Position numbers and translations under genes: made by a program. DNA of 64,000 bases from Acanthosepion pharaonis. Its lineage: Eukaryota > Mollusca > Cephalopoda > Sepiida > Sepiidae. Under the pieces are notes generated by a model, which was not told where the DNA came from, ran no database searches, and saw nothing but the letters and a program-made list of their open reading frames with translations. This document shows positions 10,310-24,100 of the stretch, one piece after another (the first letter of the stretch is position 1; each line of letters starts with the position of its first letter). Where the stretch lies: assembly GCA_903632075.3 (NCBI GenBank), contig CAHIKZ030000957.1:2782501-2846500 (forward strand), given 5' to 3'.

Positions 10310-10690
10310 GTGATCGAAATCTTTTTTTTTTTTTCACATTGAGTCATTTGTAGTGGTGGTATTAAATCTGTTTTTGATGAAATTTTTTTGACCTTGAAAA
10401 ATATTGCGTCATCCGTGATTGCATCAGATTTTATCACACCCAGATACTATTGTCTCGACTGTCGATTAGTTGTCCTATGGCCATTGTCTGCGATGGACGT
10501 TACTCCAAGGAAGCGTATGAAAGTTGTAACGCTGCACGAACACACTGGGAATCCTTATAAGTGAGAAAATCAAAGTACTATAGATTATCCCGGAAACTCT
10601 CCTGGTTTAAATCTAATTGAGAATCTGTTGTTAATCTGCAAGGAACGACTTCGTGGAATGGACATACGAAGTACTAACATGTGCATTGGC
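10310..10690 (+). pseudogene. Internally deleted Tc1/Tc3-like transposase
   Basis: A start-like segment at about 10,495 reads MDVTPRKRMKVVTLHEHTGN, the usual N-terminus of this family. Only ~90 bp later the C-terminal catalytic block appears: YPGNSPGLNLIENL, then ICKERLRGMD at about 10,580-10,663. This corresponds to PGNSPDLNPIENLW, which holds the third catalytic acidic residue; the E of IEN is present. The two first catalytic Asp regions are lost by an internal deletion. A T-rich run and a TGATCGAAAT block upstream (10,300-10,440) may be terminal repeat sequence. Nothing functional remains. Confidence 0.65.
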
Positions 10691-10819
10691 TTATGTTTCA
10701 TTGGAAAAATACGAAAAAAAAGTAAATAATAACGGAATTATTCGTTTTGTTTCAATTAATTTGCCCAAGGGTGTGTATGAAAGTATCAAACTGGCTTTAC
10801 TATTTAAGAACATGACTTG

Positions 10820-10970
10820 TGTTTCTTTGGTTATTTTTTTTGGCTCTGTGGCAACTTGCGGTGTTGGGAAAAACTACCTCTAGCGCGGCCTATTCTATCT
10901 TCAATTTCCTGATCTCCTATACTAAATTTGTTTTAACTGATCAATACATCGAGATATTGGAAGTATTTAG
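10820..10970. repeat. Dispersed repeat family B, copy 3 (partial)
   Basis: GGCAACTTGCGGTGTTGGGAA...ACTACC and a CAATTTCCTxATCxxxTACTA block align with the 3' part of family B and give another empty site for the 9.8 kb solo LTR. Positions 10,970-11,335 are AT-rich with nothing recognisable. Confidence 0.65.
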
Positions 10971-11338
10971 TACTTACTTATGAGAAATCATACAAAAAAA
11001 ACTGAAAATCGTATCCCGTATACCACATTATTTTCTGTCATTTTCTATTTGTCTTCTTTCAAAATGATCCGCCAATAGATTAGATTTTTTTAATTCTGTT
11101 TTCTTTTCCAAAGCGTACTTTGTCCTTGAGCTCAAAACCTTTTCTTCTATACTTATCGACACATCTACTGCAACATATTTTAATTATTTCAACCTGAGCA
11201 AGGCTATAAAACCACTGAGTGTGAAAGAATATAAGAAAAAGAAAAAGGAAACTTTATTAAGTAGAAAAGACAAAAAAAGAACGGGTATTAAGAAAACGAA
11301 AGATAACGATTGATATTGAATTACATTTTTGAAGATCA

Positions 11339-12400
11339 AAGTTGACTGGAAAACAAGAAGCCAGAAGAGACTCAAACAAGAGAGAAGTACAAAAGAAGAA
11401 ACTGTTTTCTGTCTATATCTCTGAGATGAGGTATTATGATTACTTACATTATTTACATTATTCGGACTGTTATCCTCATCTTCATTGCCATATTCATTGT
11501 CCAGTGACTAGACCAAAAGAGTTGTGAGTTCAATACCAGGCCACAGCAGTGGTGAACCAAAATTTGAAGAGTTGAGTTAAAGTGAAATAACTGAGACATC
11601 CAAAAGAGGCATGGCACGTGAAACTAGAGCAATCTACCCCGGTAGACGAAATAAAGGGTTCGATTCGAAATTCGAATCATCTGAAGAGGGCTGGGACATA
11701 CAACGGCTGAAACGTTGTGAATATGGCAATGAAGATGAGGATAACTGTCCGAATAATGTAAATAATGTAAGAAACTGTTAGCATAGAACTGACGGTTACA
11801 TCTAGCCATTTCAACTGTAAAAGAATGAAATATAATTGCCAATCTAACACCGCTTTTAAATTCATAAAGTTTAGATACCATAGAGTAACGTAATATTTAT
11901 TTAGTGTAAAATGTGACACAAAAACAAAATGCGGGTAGGGGGGTTTTGGTTTTCAAACTGTTTGATCTTAAACTTAGCTAACCACAAACACTGACCAAGA
12001 CAAACCACAATATCCCTTGCACCAAAGCAAAACATTCTTACGTACAATTCTTACGACAGCCATCACAATCCTTCAGAGTCTCTATGAAGTTCTAACTAGT
12101 CCCATAGAGCAAAGTTCATTAGAACAATTACCATGGAAATATTTACAGAAATGGCACATTAAAACTACGTTAAGGGAGTGGGAAAGTGACTGAAGCCGAG
12201 ATGCCAAGTCAGGACCAATAACATTGCATATTCTTCATTGGATTTTATCAAGGATCTCTAAATAAACAGTAGAAGCACCAGACCATATGTGACAGCAATT
12301 ATTCAATGCGTGAACGACTTATAAATATCTAAGCTCGATTCTGAACGACATAGTTATATCTAAGGTCCATTTTCCCTCTTCTCTTTGACATATTTAATTT
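11339..12400 (-). pseudogene. LINE 3' end (minus strand), split by a foldback element
   Basis: On the minus strand, 12,310-12,230 encodes HALNNCCHIWSGAS and LEILDKIQ, then PDLASRLQSLSH toward 12,190. This is the conserved C-terminal region of CR1/Jockey-type ORF2 proteins (CCHIW.GA, L..LD.IQ.R). The 3' untranslated part continues down to about 11,339 and includes a GTTAGCATAGAAC...GGTTACATCT block shared with copies at 12,620 and 42,190. Stops are frequent. Within the 3' part, 11,407-11,770 is foreign sequence absent from the other two copies. Confidence 0.75.
11444..11770. mobile_element. Foldback/MITE-like element with 53-bp inverted arms
   Basis: Arms 11,444-11,496 and 11,718-11,770 are reverse complements with a single mismatch. 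The insert disrupts a LINE 3' region. GAAACTGTT occurs at 11,398-11,406 and again at 11,771-11,779, consistent with a 9-bp target duplication, although 37 bases lie between the left copy and the left arm. The interior has a B-box-like GAGTTCAATACC and, near 11,684, CTGAAGA...GAAACG, a pattern seen in Penelope-like terminal regions. Family unknown. Confidence 0.7.
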
Positions 12401-12529
12401 AAACTTCAGTAGAGAGATAATCTCTAGTTAGCAGAGAACTGACTCGCCTTGGGTCACTGGTTATGTAGGCCGAGACATCCACATACTCTACAACATGGAA
12501 AAGGCCGTCGGGCAGCTAATGACAAATAT

Positions 12530-13020
12530 TTTTTAATCATTCCACACGAAGCAAGGCAATAATGCTACTAAAATTAGAAAGAAAGAAGCTGGAAGAGAGT
12601 TCCGCAAGTGTTAGAGAAGAAAATGTTAGCATAGAACTTTCGGTTACATCTAGCCATTTTCACTGTAAAATGATGAGACCTAGCTGCCAATATAGTACTA
12701 TGTTTAGTCGATAAAGTCTAAAGAGGATGATAGGTCATCAGAAGAATTACTATGAACGTATTTGTAAAAAAATGATACAGTGAAGCTACGTTTCGGTATT
12801 GGGAAAGTGAGTGAAGTCGAGATGCCAGGTCAGGACAGGTAAAATTGGAGATTCTCTTTTGTATTTTATCAAGAATCTCTAAATGCATAGCGGAAGCACC
12901 AGACCATATGTGACAGTAATTCTTCAATGCATGGACGAATGGTAGACTTATAAATGTCCAAGAGAGATTCTGGCGAGAAAACAGTGTACCCACTTACCTA
13001 ACAGCAGACATAGCAATTGA
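12530..13020 (-). pseudogene. LINE 3' end (minus strand), second copy
   Basis: The minus-strand frame from about 12,990 reads FVHALKNYCHIWSGASAMHL, then EILDKIQKRISNF and PDLASRLHSLSQYRNVASLY. This is the same C-terminal block as the neighbouring copy and the plus-strand LINEs at 8.7 and 35.5 kb. The 3' block GTTAGCATAGAAC is at about 12,627, and a piece of family A (AAGCAAGGCAATAAT) lies at 12,550. Copy 1 and copy 2 are in direct orientation about 700 bp apart. Confidence 0.78.
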
Positions 13021-13107
13021 ATCGTATCAAGCAGAACAGCCTCTGTGATCCGTTCTCTAACACCTGTTGCACCAGTTGCAAGTTGCTAACCCTTTGACCC
13101 CAGAACA

Positions 13108-16100
13108 CTGCATTACCGGGGGTAGAGGAAAATGACTTAATGCCAAACCAGGGTTAGAAAAAAATGACTTAATGCCCAGCCACCGGTTGAAAAGTGGTAG
13201 AGAAAAATGACTTAATGACCAGCCAGCGGTTGAACAGCGGTAGAACAAAAATGATTTCATGCCCAGCCACTGGTTGAACAGTGGTAGAGAAAAATGACTT
13301 AATGCCCAGCCACCGGTTGAATAGTGGTAGAAAAAAATGGCTTAATGCCCAGCCACCGGTTGAACAGTTGCAGAAAAAAAATGACTTAATGCCCAGCCAC
13401 CGGTTGAACAGTGGTAGAGAAAAATGAAGTAATGCCCAGCCACCGGTTGAACAGCGGTAGAAAAAAAAACTTAGTGCCCAGCTACCGGTTGAACACTGGT
13501 AAAGAAAAATGACATAATGACCAGCCAACAGTTAAACAGTGGTAGAGAAAATGGACTTAATGCCCAGCCACCGGTACCGGTTGAACAGTGGTAGAGAAAA
13601 ATGGCGTAATGCCCAGACACCGGTTGAACAGCAGTAGAGAAAAATGGCTTAATGCTCAGCCAACGGTTGAACAGTGGTAGAGAAAAATGGCTTAATGCCC
13701 AGCCAACGGTTGAACAGTGGTAGAGGAAAATGACGTAATGCCCAGCCACCGGTTGAATAGTGGTAGGAAAAAAATGACTTAATGCCCAGACACCGGTTGA
13801 ACAGTGGTAGAGAAAAATGGTTTAATGCCCAACCAATGGTAGAACGGTGGTAGAGGAAAATGACTTAATGCCCAGCCAACAGTTGAACAGTGTTAGAAAA
13901 AAAATGATTTAATGCCCAGCCACCGGTTGAATGGTGGTAGAAAAAAATGACTTTATGCCCAGCCACCGGTTGAACAGTGGTAGAAAAAAAATGACTTAAT
14001 GCCCAGCCACCGGTTGAACAGCTGTAGAAAAAAAATGATTTAATGCCCAGCTACCGGTTGAACAGTGGCAAAGAAAAATGACGTAATGCCCAGCCAACGG
14101 TTAAACAGTGGTAGAGAAAATTGACTTGATGCCCAGCCACCGGTTGAACAGCGGTAGAGAAAAATGACTTAATGCCCAACCAATGGTTGAACAGTGGTAG
14201 AGGAAAAAGACTTAATGCCCAGCCACCAGTTGAACAGTGGTAGAAAAAAAATGACTTAATGCCGAGCCACCGTTTCAACAGTGGTAGAAAAAAAATGACT
14301 TAATGCCCAGCCACCGGTTGAACAGTGGTAGAAAAAAAATGACTTAATACCCAGCCACTGGTTGAACAGTGGTAGAGAAAAATGACTTAATGCCCAGCCA
14401 CTGGTTGAACAGTGGTAGAGGAAAATGACGTAAGGCCCAGGCACCGGTTGAATAGTGGTAGAGAAAAATGACTTAATGCCCAACCAATGGTTGAACAGTG
14501 GTAGAGGAAAAAGATTTAATGCCCAGCCACCGGTTGAACAGTGGTAGAAAAAAAATGACTTAATGCTTAGCCACCGTTTGAACAGTGGTAGAAAAAAAAT
14601 GACTTAATGCCCAGCCACCAGTTGAACAGTGTTAGAGAAAAATGACGTAATGCCCAGCCACCGGTTGAAAAGCGGTAGAAAAAAAATGACTTAATGCCCA
14701 GCTACCGGTTGAAAAGTGGTAGAGAAAAATGATGTAATGCACAGCCAACGGTTGAACAGTGGTAGAGAAAATTGACTTAATGCCCAGCCACTGGTTGAAC
14801 AGTGGTAGAGAAAAAATGACTTAATGCCCAGCTACCGGTTGAATGGTGAGGAAAAAAATGAATTTATGCTCAGCCACCGGTGGAACAGTGGTAGAAAAAA
14901 AATGACTTAATGCCCAGCTACCGGTTGAAAAGTGGTAGAAAAATAATGACTTAATACCCAGCCACTTGTTGAACAGTGGTAGAGAAAAATGACTTAATGC
15001 CCAGCCACCAGTTGAACAGTGGTAGAGGAAAATGACGTAAGGCCCAGGCAGCGGTTGAATAGTGGTAGAGAAAAATGACTTAATGCCCAACCAATGGTTG
15101 AACAGTGGTAGAGGAAAAAGATTTAATGCCCAGCCACCGGTAGAACAGTGGTAGAAAAAAAATGACTTAATGCCCAGCCACCGTTTGAACAGTGGTAGAA
15201 AAAAAATGACTTAATGCCCAGCCACCAGTTGAACAGCGGTAGAAAAAAAATGACTTAATGCCCAGCTACCGGTTGAACAGTGGTAGAGAAAAATGATGTA
15301 ATGCACAGCCAACGGTTGAACAGTGGTAAAGAAAATTGATTTAATGCCCAGCCACTGGTTGAACAGTGGTAGAGAAAAATGGCTTAATGCCCAGCCACCG
15401 GTTGAACAGCGGTAGAGAAAAATGGCTTAATGCCCAGCCACCGGTTGAACAATGGTAGAGGAAAATGGCTTAATGCCCAGCCAACGGTTGAACAGTGGTA
15501 GAGAAAAGAGACTTAATGCCCAGCCACTGGTTGAACAGTCGTAGAGAAAAATGGCTTAATGCCCAGCCACCGGTTGAACAGCGGTAGAGAAAAATGGCTT
15601 AATGCACAGCCAACGGTTGAACAGTGGTAGAGGAAAATGACGTAATGACCAGCCACCAGTTGAATAGTGGTAATAAAAAAATGACTTAATTCCAAGCCAC
15701 CAGTTCAACAGTGGTAGAAAAAAAAATGACTTAATGCCCAGTCACCAGTTGAATAGTGGTAGAAAAAAATGGCTTAATGCCCAGCCACCAGTTGAAGAGT
15801 TGTAGAAAAAAAATGTCTTAATGCCCAGCCACCGGTTGAACGGCGGTAGAGAAGAATGGCGTAATGACCAGCCACTGGTTGAATAGTGGTAGAGGAAAAT
15901 GGCTTAATGCCCAGCCACCGGTTGAACAGCGGTAGAGAAAAATGGCTTAATGCCCAGCCAACCGTTGAACAGTGGTAGAGGAAAATGACGTAAAGCCCAG
16001 CCACCAGTTGACCAGTGGTAGAGGAAAATGATATAATGCCCAGCCAACGGTTGAACAGTGGTAGAGAAAATTGACTTAATGCCCAGCCACTGGTTGAACA

Positions 16101-19100
16101 GTGGTAGAGAAAAATGGCTTAATGCCCAGCCACCGGTTGAACAGCGGTAGAGAAAAATGGCTTAATGCCCAGCCAACAGTTGAACAGTGTTAGAGGAAAA
16201 TGACGTAATGCCCAGCCACCAGTTGAATAGTAGTAGAAAAAAAATGACTTAATTCCAAGCCACCAGTTCAACAGTGGTAGAAAAAAATGACTTAATGAAC
16301 AGCTACCGGTTAAACAGTGGCAAAGATAAATGACGTAATGCCCAGCCAACGGTTGAACAGTGGTAGAGAAAATTGACTTGATGCCCAGCCACCGGTTGAA
16401 CAGCGGTAGAGAAAAACGGCTTAATGCCCAGCCACCGGTTGAACAGTGGTAGAGAAAAAATGACTTAATGCCCAACAAATGGTTGAACAGTGGTAGAGGA
16501 AAAAGACTTAATGCCCAGCCACCGGTTGAATAGTGGTAGAAAAAATGACTTAATGCCCAGCCACCAGTTGAACAGTGGTAGAAAAAAAATGATTTAATGC
16601 CGAGCCACCGTTTGAACAGTGGTAGAAAAAAAATGACTTAATGCCCAGCTACCGGTTGAACAGTGGTAGAAAAATAATGACTTAATACCCAGCCACTTGT
16701 TGAACAGTGGTAGAGAAAAATGACTTAATGCCCAGCCACCAGTTGAACAGTGGTAGAGGAAAATGACGTAAGGCCCAGGCAGCGGTTGAATAGTGGTAGA
16801 GAAAAATGACTTAATGCCGAACCAATGGTTGAACAGTGGTAGAGGAAAAAGATTTAATGCCCAGCCACCGGTTGAACAGTGGTAGAAAAAAATGACTTAA
16901 TGCCCAGCCACCGTTTGAACAGTGGTAGAAAAAAAATGACTTAATGCCCAGCCACCAGTTGAACAGTGTTAGAGAAAATGACGTAATGCCCAGCCACCGG
17001 TTGAACAGCGGTAGAAAAAAAATGACTTAATGCCCAGCTACTGGTTGAACAGTGGTAGAGAAAAATGATGTAATGCACAGCCAACGGTTGAACAGTGGTA
17101 GTGAAAAATGACTTAATGCCCAGCTACCGGTTGAATAGTGGTAGAGAAAAATGGCTTAATGCCCAGCCACCGGTTGAACAGTGGTAGAGAAAAATGGCTT
17201 AATGCCCAGCCACCGGTTGAACGGCGGTAGAGAAGAATGGCTTAATGCCCAGCCACCGGTTGAACAGTGGTAGAGGAAAATGGCTTAATGCCCAGCCACC
17301 CGTTGAACAGCGGTAGAGAAAAATGGCTTAATGCCCAGCCAACCGTTGAACAGTGGTAGAGGAAAATGACGTAAAGCCCAGCCACCGGTTGAACAGTGGT
17401 AGAAAAAAAATGACTTAATGCCCAGCCACTGGTTGAATAGTGGTAGAAAAATAATGACTTAATGCCCAGCCACCAGTTGAATAGTGGTAGAAAAAATGAC
17501 TTAATGCCCAGCCACCGGTTGAACAGTGGTAGAAAAAAAATGACTTAATGCCCAGCCACCGGTAGAACAGTGGTAGAAAAAAAATGACTTAATACCCAGC
17601 CCAGCCATCGGTTGAACAGTGGTAGAAAAAAAATGACTTAATGCCCAGCCACTGGTTGAACAGTGGTAGAAAAATAATGACTTAATGCCCAGCCATCAGT
17701 TGAATAGTGGTAGAAAAAATGACTTAATGCCCAGCCACCGGTTGAACAGTGGTAGAAAAAAAATGACTTAATGCCCAACCAACGGTTGAACAGAGTTAGA
17801 GGAAAATGATGTAATGCCCAGCCACCGGTTGAATAGTGGTAGAAAAAAAATGACTTAATGCCCTGCCACCGGTTGAATAGTGGTAGAGAAAAATGACTTA
17901 ATGCCCAGGCACCGGTTGAATAGTGGCACAAAAAAATGACCTAATTCCAAGCCACCAGTTCAACAGTGGTAGAAAAAAAATGACTTAATGCCCAGCTACC
18001 GGTTGAAGAGTGGCAAAGAAAAATGACGTAAAGCCCAGCCAACGGTTGAACACTGGTAGAGAAAATTGACTTGATGCCCAGCCACCGGTTGAACAGCGGT
18101 AGAGAAAAACGGCTTAATGCCCAGCCAACGGTTGAACAGTGGTAGAGGAAAATGACGTAATGACCAGCCACTGGTTGAATAGTGGTAGAAAAAAAATGAC
18201 TTAATGCCCAGCCACCGGTTGAACAGTGGTAGAGAAAAAAGACTTAATGCCCAGCCACAGGTTGAATACTGGTAGAAAAAAGGACTTAATGCCCAGCCAC
18301 CAGTTGAACAGTGGTAGAAAAAAATGACTTAATGCCGAGCCACCGTTTGAACAATGGTAGAAAAAAAATGACTTAATGCCCAGCCACTGGTTGAACAGTG
18401 GTAGAAAAAAAATGACTTAATACCCAGCCACTGGTTGAACAGTGGTAGAGAAAAATGACTTAATGCCCAGCCACTGGTTGAACAGTGGTAGAAAAAAAAT
18501 GACTTAATGCCCAGCCACTGGTTGAACAGTGGTAGAGAAAAATGACTTAATGCCCAGCCACTGGTTGAACAGTGGTAGAGGAAAATTACGTAAGGCCCAG
18601 GCACCGGTTAAATAGTGGTAGTGAAAAATGAATTAATGCCCAACCAATGGTTGAACAGTGATAGAGGAAAAAGATTTAATGCCAAGCCACCGGTTGAAAA
18701 GTGGTAGAAAAAAAATGACTTAATGCCCAGCCACCGTTTGAACAGTGGTAGAAAAAAAATGACTTAATGCCCAGCCACCAGTTGAACAGTGTTAGAGAAA
18801 AATGACGTAATGCCCAGCCACCGGTTGAACAGTGGTAGAAAAAAAATGACTTAATGCCCAGCTACCGGTTGAACAGTGGTAGAGAAAAATGATGTAATGC
18901 ACAGCCAACGGTTGAACAGTGGTAGAGAAAAATGGCTTAATGCCCAGCCACCGGTTGAACAGTGTAGAGAAAAATGGCTTAATGCCCAGCCACGGTTGAA
19001 CAGCCTTTAATGCCCAGCCACCGTTGAACAGCGGTAGAGAAAAATGGCTTAATGCCCAGCCACCGGTTGAACAGTGGTAGAGGAAAATGGCTTAATGCCC

Positions 19101-21130
19101 AGCCAACGGATGAACAGTGGTAGAGAAAATTGACTTAATGCCCAGCCACCGGTTGAACAGTGGTAGAGAAAAATGGCTTAATGCCCAGCCACCGGTTGAA
19201 CAGCGGTAGAGAAAAATGGCTTAATGCCCAGCCACCGGTTGAACAGTGGTAGAGGAAAATGGCTTAATGCCCAGCCAACGGATGAACAGTGGTAGAGAAA
19301 ATTGACTTAATGCCCAGCCACCGGTTGAACAGTGGTAGAGAAAAATGGCTTAATCCCCAGCCACCGGTTGAATAGCGGTAGAGAAAAATGGCTTAATGCC
19401 CAGCCAACGGTGGAACAGTGGTAGAGGAAAATGACGTAAAGCTCAGCCACCGGTTGAACAGTGGTAGAGAAAAATGACGTAATGCCCAGCCAATGGTTGA
19501 ACAGTGGTAGAGAAAATTGACTTAATGCCCAGCCACCGGTTGAACAGCGGTAGAGAAAAATGGCTTAATGCCCAGCCAACAGTTGAAAAGTGTTAGAGGA
19601 AAATGACGTAATGCCCAGCCACCAGTTGAATAGTGGTAGAAAAAAAATGACTTAATTCCAAGCCACCAGTTCATCAGTGGTAGAAAAAAAATGACTTAAT
19701 GCCCAGCCAACGGTTGAAGAGTGTTAGAGAAAAATGACGTAATGCCCAGCCTCCGGTTGAATAGTGGTAGAAAAAAAATGATTTAATGCCCAGCTACCGG
19801 TTGAAAAGTGGTAGAGAAAAATGACTTAATGCCCAAGCAATGGTTGAACAGTGGTAGAGGAAAAAGACTTAATGCCCAGCCACCAGTTGAACAGTGGTAG
19901 AGAAAAATGACATAATGCCCAACCACCGATTGAACAGTGATAGAGAAAAATGACTTAATGCCCAGCCACCGTTTGAACAGTGGTCGAGAAAAATGACTTA
20001 ATGCCCAGCCAACGGTTGAACGGTGGTAGGGAAAAATGACTTAATGCCCAGCCACCGGTTGAACGGTGGTAGGGAAAAATGACTTAATTCCCACCCAACG
20101 GTTGAACAGTGGTAGAGAAAAATGACTAAATGCCCACCCAACGGTTGAACAGTGGTAGAGAAAAATGACTAAATGCCCAGCCACCGTTGAACAGTGGTAG
20201 AAAAAATGACTAAATGCCCAGCCACCGGTTGAACAGTGGTAGAGAAAAATGACTTAATTCCCACCCAACGGTTGAACAGTGGTAGAGAAAAATGACTAAA
20301 TGCCCAGCCAACGGTTGAACAGTGGTCGAGAAAAATGACTAAATGCCCAGCCACCGGTTGAACGGTGGTAGGGAAAAATGACTTAATGCCCAGCCACCGG
20401 TTGAACAGTGGTAGAGAAAAATGACTTAATTCCCACCCAACGGTTGAACAGTGGTAGAGAAAAATGACTAAATGCCCAGCCAACGGTTGAACAGTGGTAG
20501 AAAAATGACTAAATGCCCAGCCACTGGTTGAACAGTGGTAGAGAAAAATGACTTAATGCCCAGCCACGGTTGAACAGTGGTAGAAAAATGAGAAAAAATG
20601 GCTTAATGCCCCCACCCAACGGTTGAACAGTGGTAGAGAAAAATGACTAAATGCCCAGCCACCGGTTGAACGGTGGTAGGGAAAAATGACTTAATGCCCA
20701 GCCACTGGTTGAACAGTGGTAGAGAAAAATGACTTAATGCCCAGCCACCGGTTGAACAGTGGTAGAGAAAAATGACTTAATTCCCACCCAACGGTTGAAC
20801 AGTGGTAGAGAAAAATGACTTAATTCCCACCCAACGGTTGAACAGTGGTAGAGAAAAATGATTTAATGCCCAGCCAATGGTTGAACACTGGTAGAGAAAA
20901 ATGACTTAATGCCCAGCCACCGGTTGAACAGTGGTAGAGAAAAATGACTTAATTCCCACCCAACGGTTGAACAGTGGTAGAGAAAAATGACTTAATTCCC
21001 ACCCAACGGTTGAACAGTGGTAGAGAAAAATGACTTAATGCCCAGCCAATGGTTGAACACTGGTAGAGAAAAATGACTTAATGCCCAGCCAATGGTTGAA
21101 CACTGGTAGCGAAAAATGACTTAATACCCA
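13108..21130. repeat. Satellite domain S1: 43-44 bp units with higher-order repeats
   Basis: Units mostly read GAAAAATGACTT or AAAAAAAATGACTT, so the period is 43-44 bp. Many point variants exist (CCAACGG, CCACCAG, GACGTAATG, GCTACCGG). Blocks of variant units recur in the same order. The marker CAACCAATGG and the units after it appear at 14,481, 15,088, 16,819 and 18,641. From about 19,975 to 21,130 a subtype with AATTCCCACCCAACGG is interleaved. Confidence 0.9.
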
Positions 21131-24100
21131 GCCACCGGTTGAACACTTGTAGCGAAAATGGCTTAATGCCCAGCCACCGGTTGAACAGTGGTAGAGAAAA
21201 TGGCTTAATGCCCAGCCACTGGTTGAACAGTGAACAGTGGTAGCGAAAATGGCTTAATGCCCAGCCACCGTTGAACAGTGGTAGAGAAAAATGGCTTAAT
21301 GCCCAGCCACTGGTTGAACAGTGGTAGAGAAAATGGCTTAATGCCCAGCCACTGGTTGAACAGTGGTAGCGAAAAATGGCTTAATGCCCAGCCAGCCTGG
21401 TTGAACAGTGGTAGCGAAAATGGCTTAATGCCCAGCCACCGGTTGAACAGTGGTAGAGAAAATGGCTTAATGCCCAGCCACCGGTTGAACAGTGGTAGAG
21501 AAAATGGCTTAATGCCCAGCCACCGGTTGAACAGTGGTAGAGAAAATGGCTTAATGCCCAGCCACCGGTTGAACAGTGGTAGAAAAATGCCCAGCCACGG
21601 TTGAACAGTGGTAGAGAAAAATGACTTAATGCCCAGCCACCGGTTGAACAGTGGTAGAGAAAATGGCTTAATGCCCAGCCACTGGTTGAACAGTGGTAGC
21701 GAAAATGGCTTAATGCCCAGCCACCAGTTGAACAGTGGTAGAGAAAATGGCTTAATGCCCAGCCAATGGTTGAACAGTGGTAGAGAAAAATGGCTTAATG
21801 CCCAGCCACCGTTGAACAGTGGTAGAGAAAATGACTTAATGCCCAGCCACCGGGTTGAACAGTGGTAGAGAAAATGAACTTAATGCCCAGCCACCGTTGA
21901 ACAGTGGTAGAGAAAAATGACTTAATGCCCAGCCAATGGTTGAACAGTGGTAGAGAAAAATGGCTTAATGCCCAGCCATGGTTGAACAGTGGTAGAGAAA
22001 ATGACTTAATGCCCAGCCACTGGTTGAACAGTGGTAGCGAAAATGGCTTAATGCCCAGCCACCGTTGAACAGTGGTAGAGAAAATGGCTTAATGCCCAGC
22101 CACCGGTTGAACAGTGGTAGCGAAAATGGCTTAATGCCCAGCCACCGGTTGAACAGTGGTAGCGAAAATGGCTTTAATGCCCAGCCACCGGTTGAACAGT
22201 GGTAGAGACCGGTTGAAAATGGTAGAGAAAATTAATGCCCAGCCACCGGTTGAACAGTGGTAGAGAAAATGGCTTAATGCCCAGCCACCGGTTGAACAGT
22301 GGTAGAGAAAATGGCTTAATGCCCAGCCAACGGTTGAACAGTGGTAGAGAAAATGGCTTAATGCCCAGCCACCGGTTGAACAGTGGTAGAGAAAATGGAA
22401 CTTAATGCCCAGCCACCGTTGAACAGTGGTAGAGAAAATGGCTTAATGCCCAGCCACCCGGTTGAACAGTGGTAGCGAAAATGGCTTAATGCCCAGCCAC
22501 CGGTTGAACAGTGGTAGAGAAAATGGCTTAATGCCCAGCCACTGGTTGAACAGTGGTAGAGAAAATGGAAAAATTAATGCCCAGCCACTGGTTGAACAGT
22601 GGTAGAGAAAAATGGCTTAATGCCCAGCCACCGGTTGAACAGTGGTAGAGAAAATGGCTTAATGCCCAGCCACCGGTTGAACAGTGGTAGAGAAAATGGC
22701 TTAATGCCCAGCCACCGGTTGAAAGAAAATGGCTTAATGCCCAGCCACCGGTTGAACAGTGGTAGAGAAAATGGCTTAATGCCCAGCCACCGGTTGAACA
22801 GTGGTAGAGAAAATGGCTTAATGCCCAGCCACCGTTGAACAGTGGTAGAGAAAATGGCTTAATGCCCAGCCACGGTTGAACAGTGGTTGAACAGTGGTAG
22901 AGAAAATGGCTTAATGCCCAGCCACTGGTTGAACAGTGGTAGAGAAAATGGCTTAATGCCCAGCCACCGTTGAACAGTGGTAGAGAAAAATGGCTTAATG
23001 CCCAGCCACCGGTTGAACAGTGGTAGAGAAAATGGCTTAATGCCCAGCCACTGGTTGAACAGTGGTAGAGAAAATGGCTTAATGCCCAGCCACTGGTTGA
23101 ACAGTGGTAGAGAAAATGGCTTAATGCCCAGCCACTGGTTGAACAGTGGTAGAGAAAATGGCTTAATGCCCAGCCACTGGTTGAACAGTGGTAGAGAAAA
23201 TGGCTTAATGCCCAGCCACCGGTTGAACAGTGGTAGAGAAAATGGCTTAATGCCCAGCCACCGGTTGAACAGTGGTAGAGAAAATGGCTTAATGCCCAGC
23301 CACTGGTTGAACAGTGGTAGAGAAAATGGCTTAATGCCCAGCCACCGGTTGAACAGTGGTAGAGAAAATGGCTTAATGCCCAGCCACCGGTTGAACAGTG
23401 GTAGCGAAAATGGCTTAATGCCCAGCCACCGGTTGAACAGTGGTAGAGAAAATGGCTTAATGCCCAGCCACTGGTTGAACAGTGGTAGAGAAAATGGCTT
23501 AATGCCCAGCCACGGTTGAAACAGTAGAGTAGCCACCGGTTGAACAGTGGTAGAGAAAATGGCTTAATGCCCAGCCACTGGTTGAACAGTGGTAGAGAAA
23601 ATGGCTTAATGCCCAGCCACTGGTTGAACAGTGGTAGAGAAAATGGCTTAATGCCCAGCCACTGGTTGGTTGAACAGTGGCCACCGGTTGCGAAAATGGC
23701 TTAATGCCCAGCCACCTGGTTGAACAGTGGTAGAGAAAATGGCTTAATGCCCAGCCACTGGTTGAACAGTGGTAGAGAAATGGCTTAATGCCCAGCCACT
23801 GGTTGAACAGTGGTAGAGAAAATGGCTTAATGCCCAGCCACCGGTTGAACAGTGGTAGAGAAAATGGCTTAATGCCCAGCCACCGGTTGAACAGTGGTAG
23901 AGAAAATGAACTTAATGCCCAGCCACCGGTTGAACAGTTAGAAAACAGTGGTTGAACAGTGGAGAAAATGGCTTAATGCCCAGCCACTGGTTGAACAGTG
24001 GTAGAAAAAATGGCTTAATGCCCAGCCACTGGTTGAACAGTGGTAGAGAAAAATGGCTTAATGCCCAGCCACTGGTTGAACAGTGGTAGAGAAAAAATGG

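Noticed and set aside
11677..11919. Overlapping 80-85 codon minus-strand frames as a gene
   Set aside because: They overlap the inverted arm of the foldback element and the LINE 3' region, with no protein motif.
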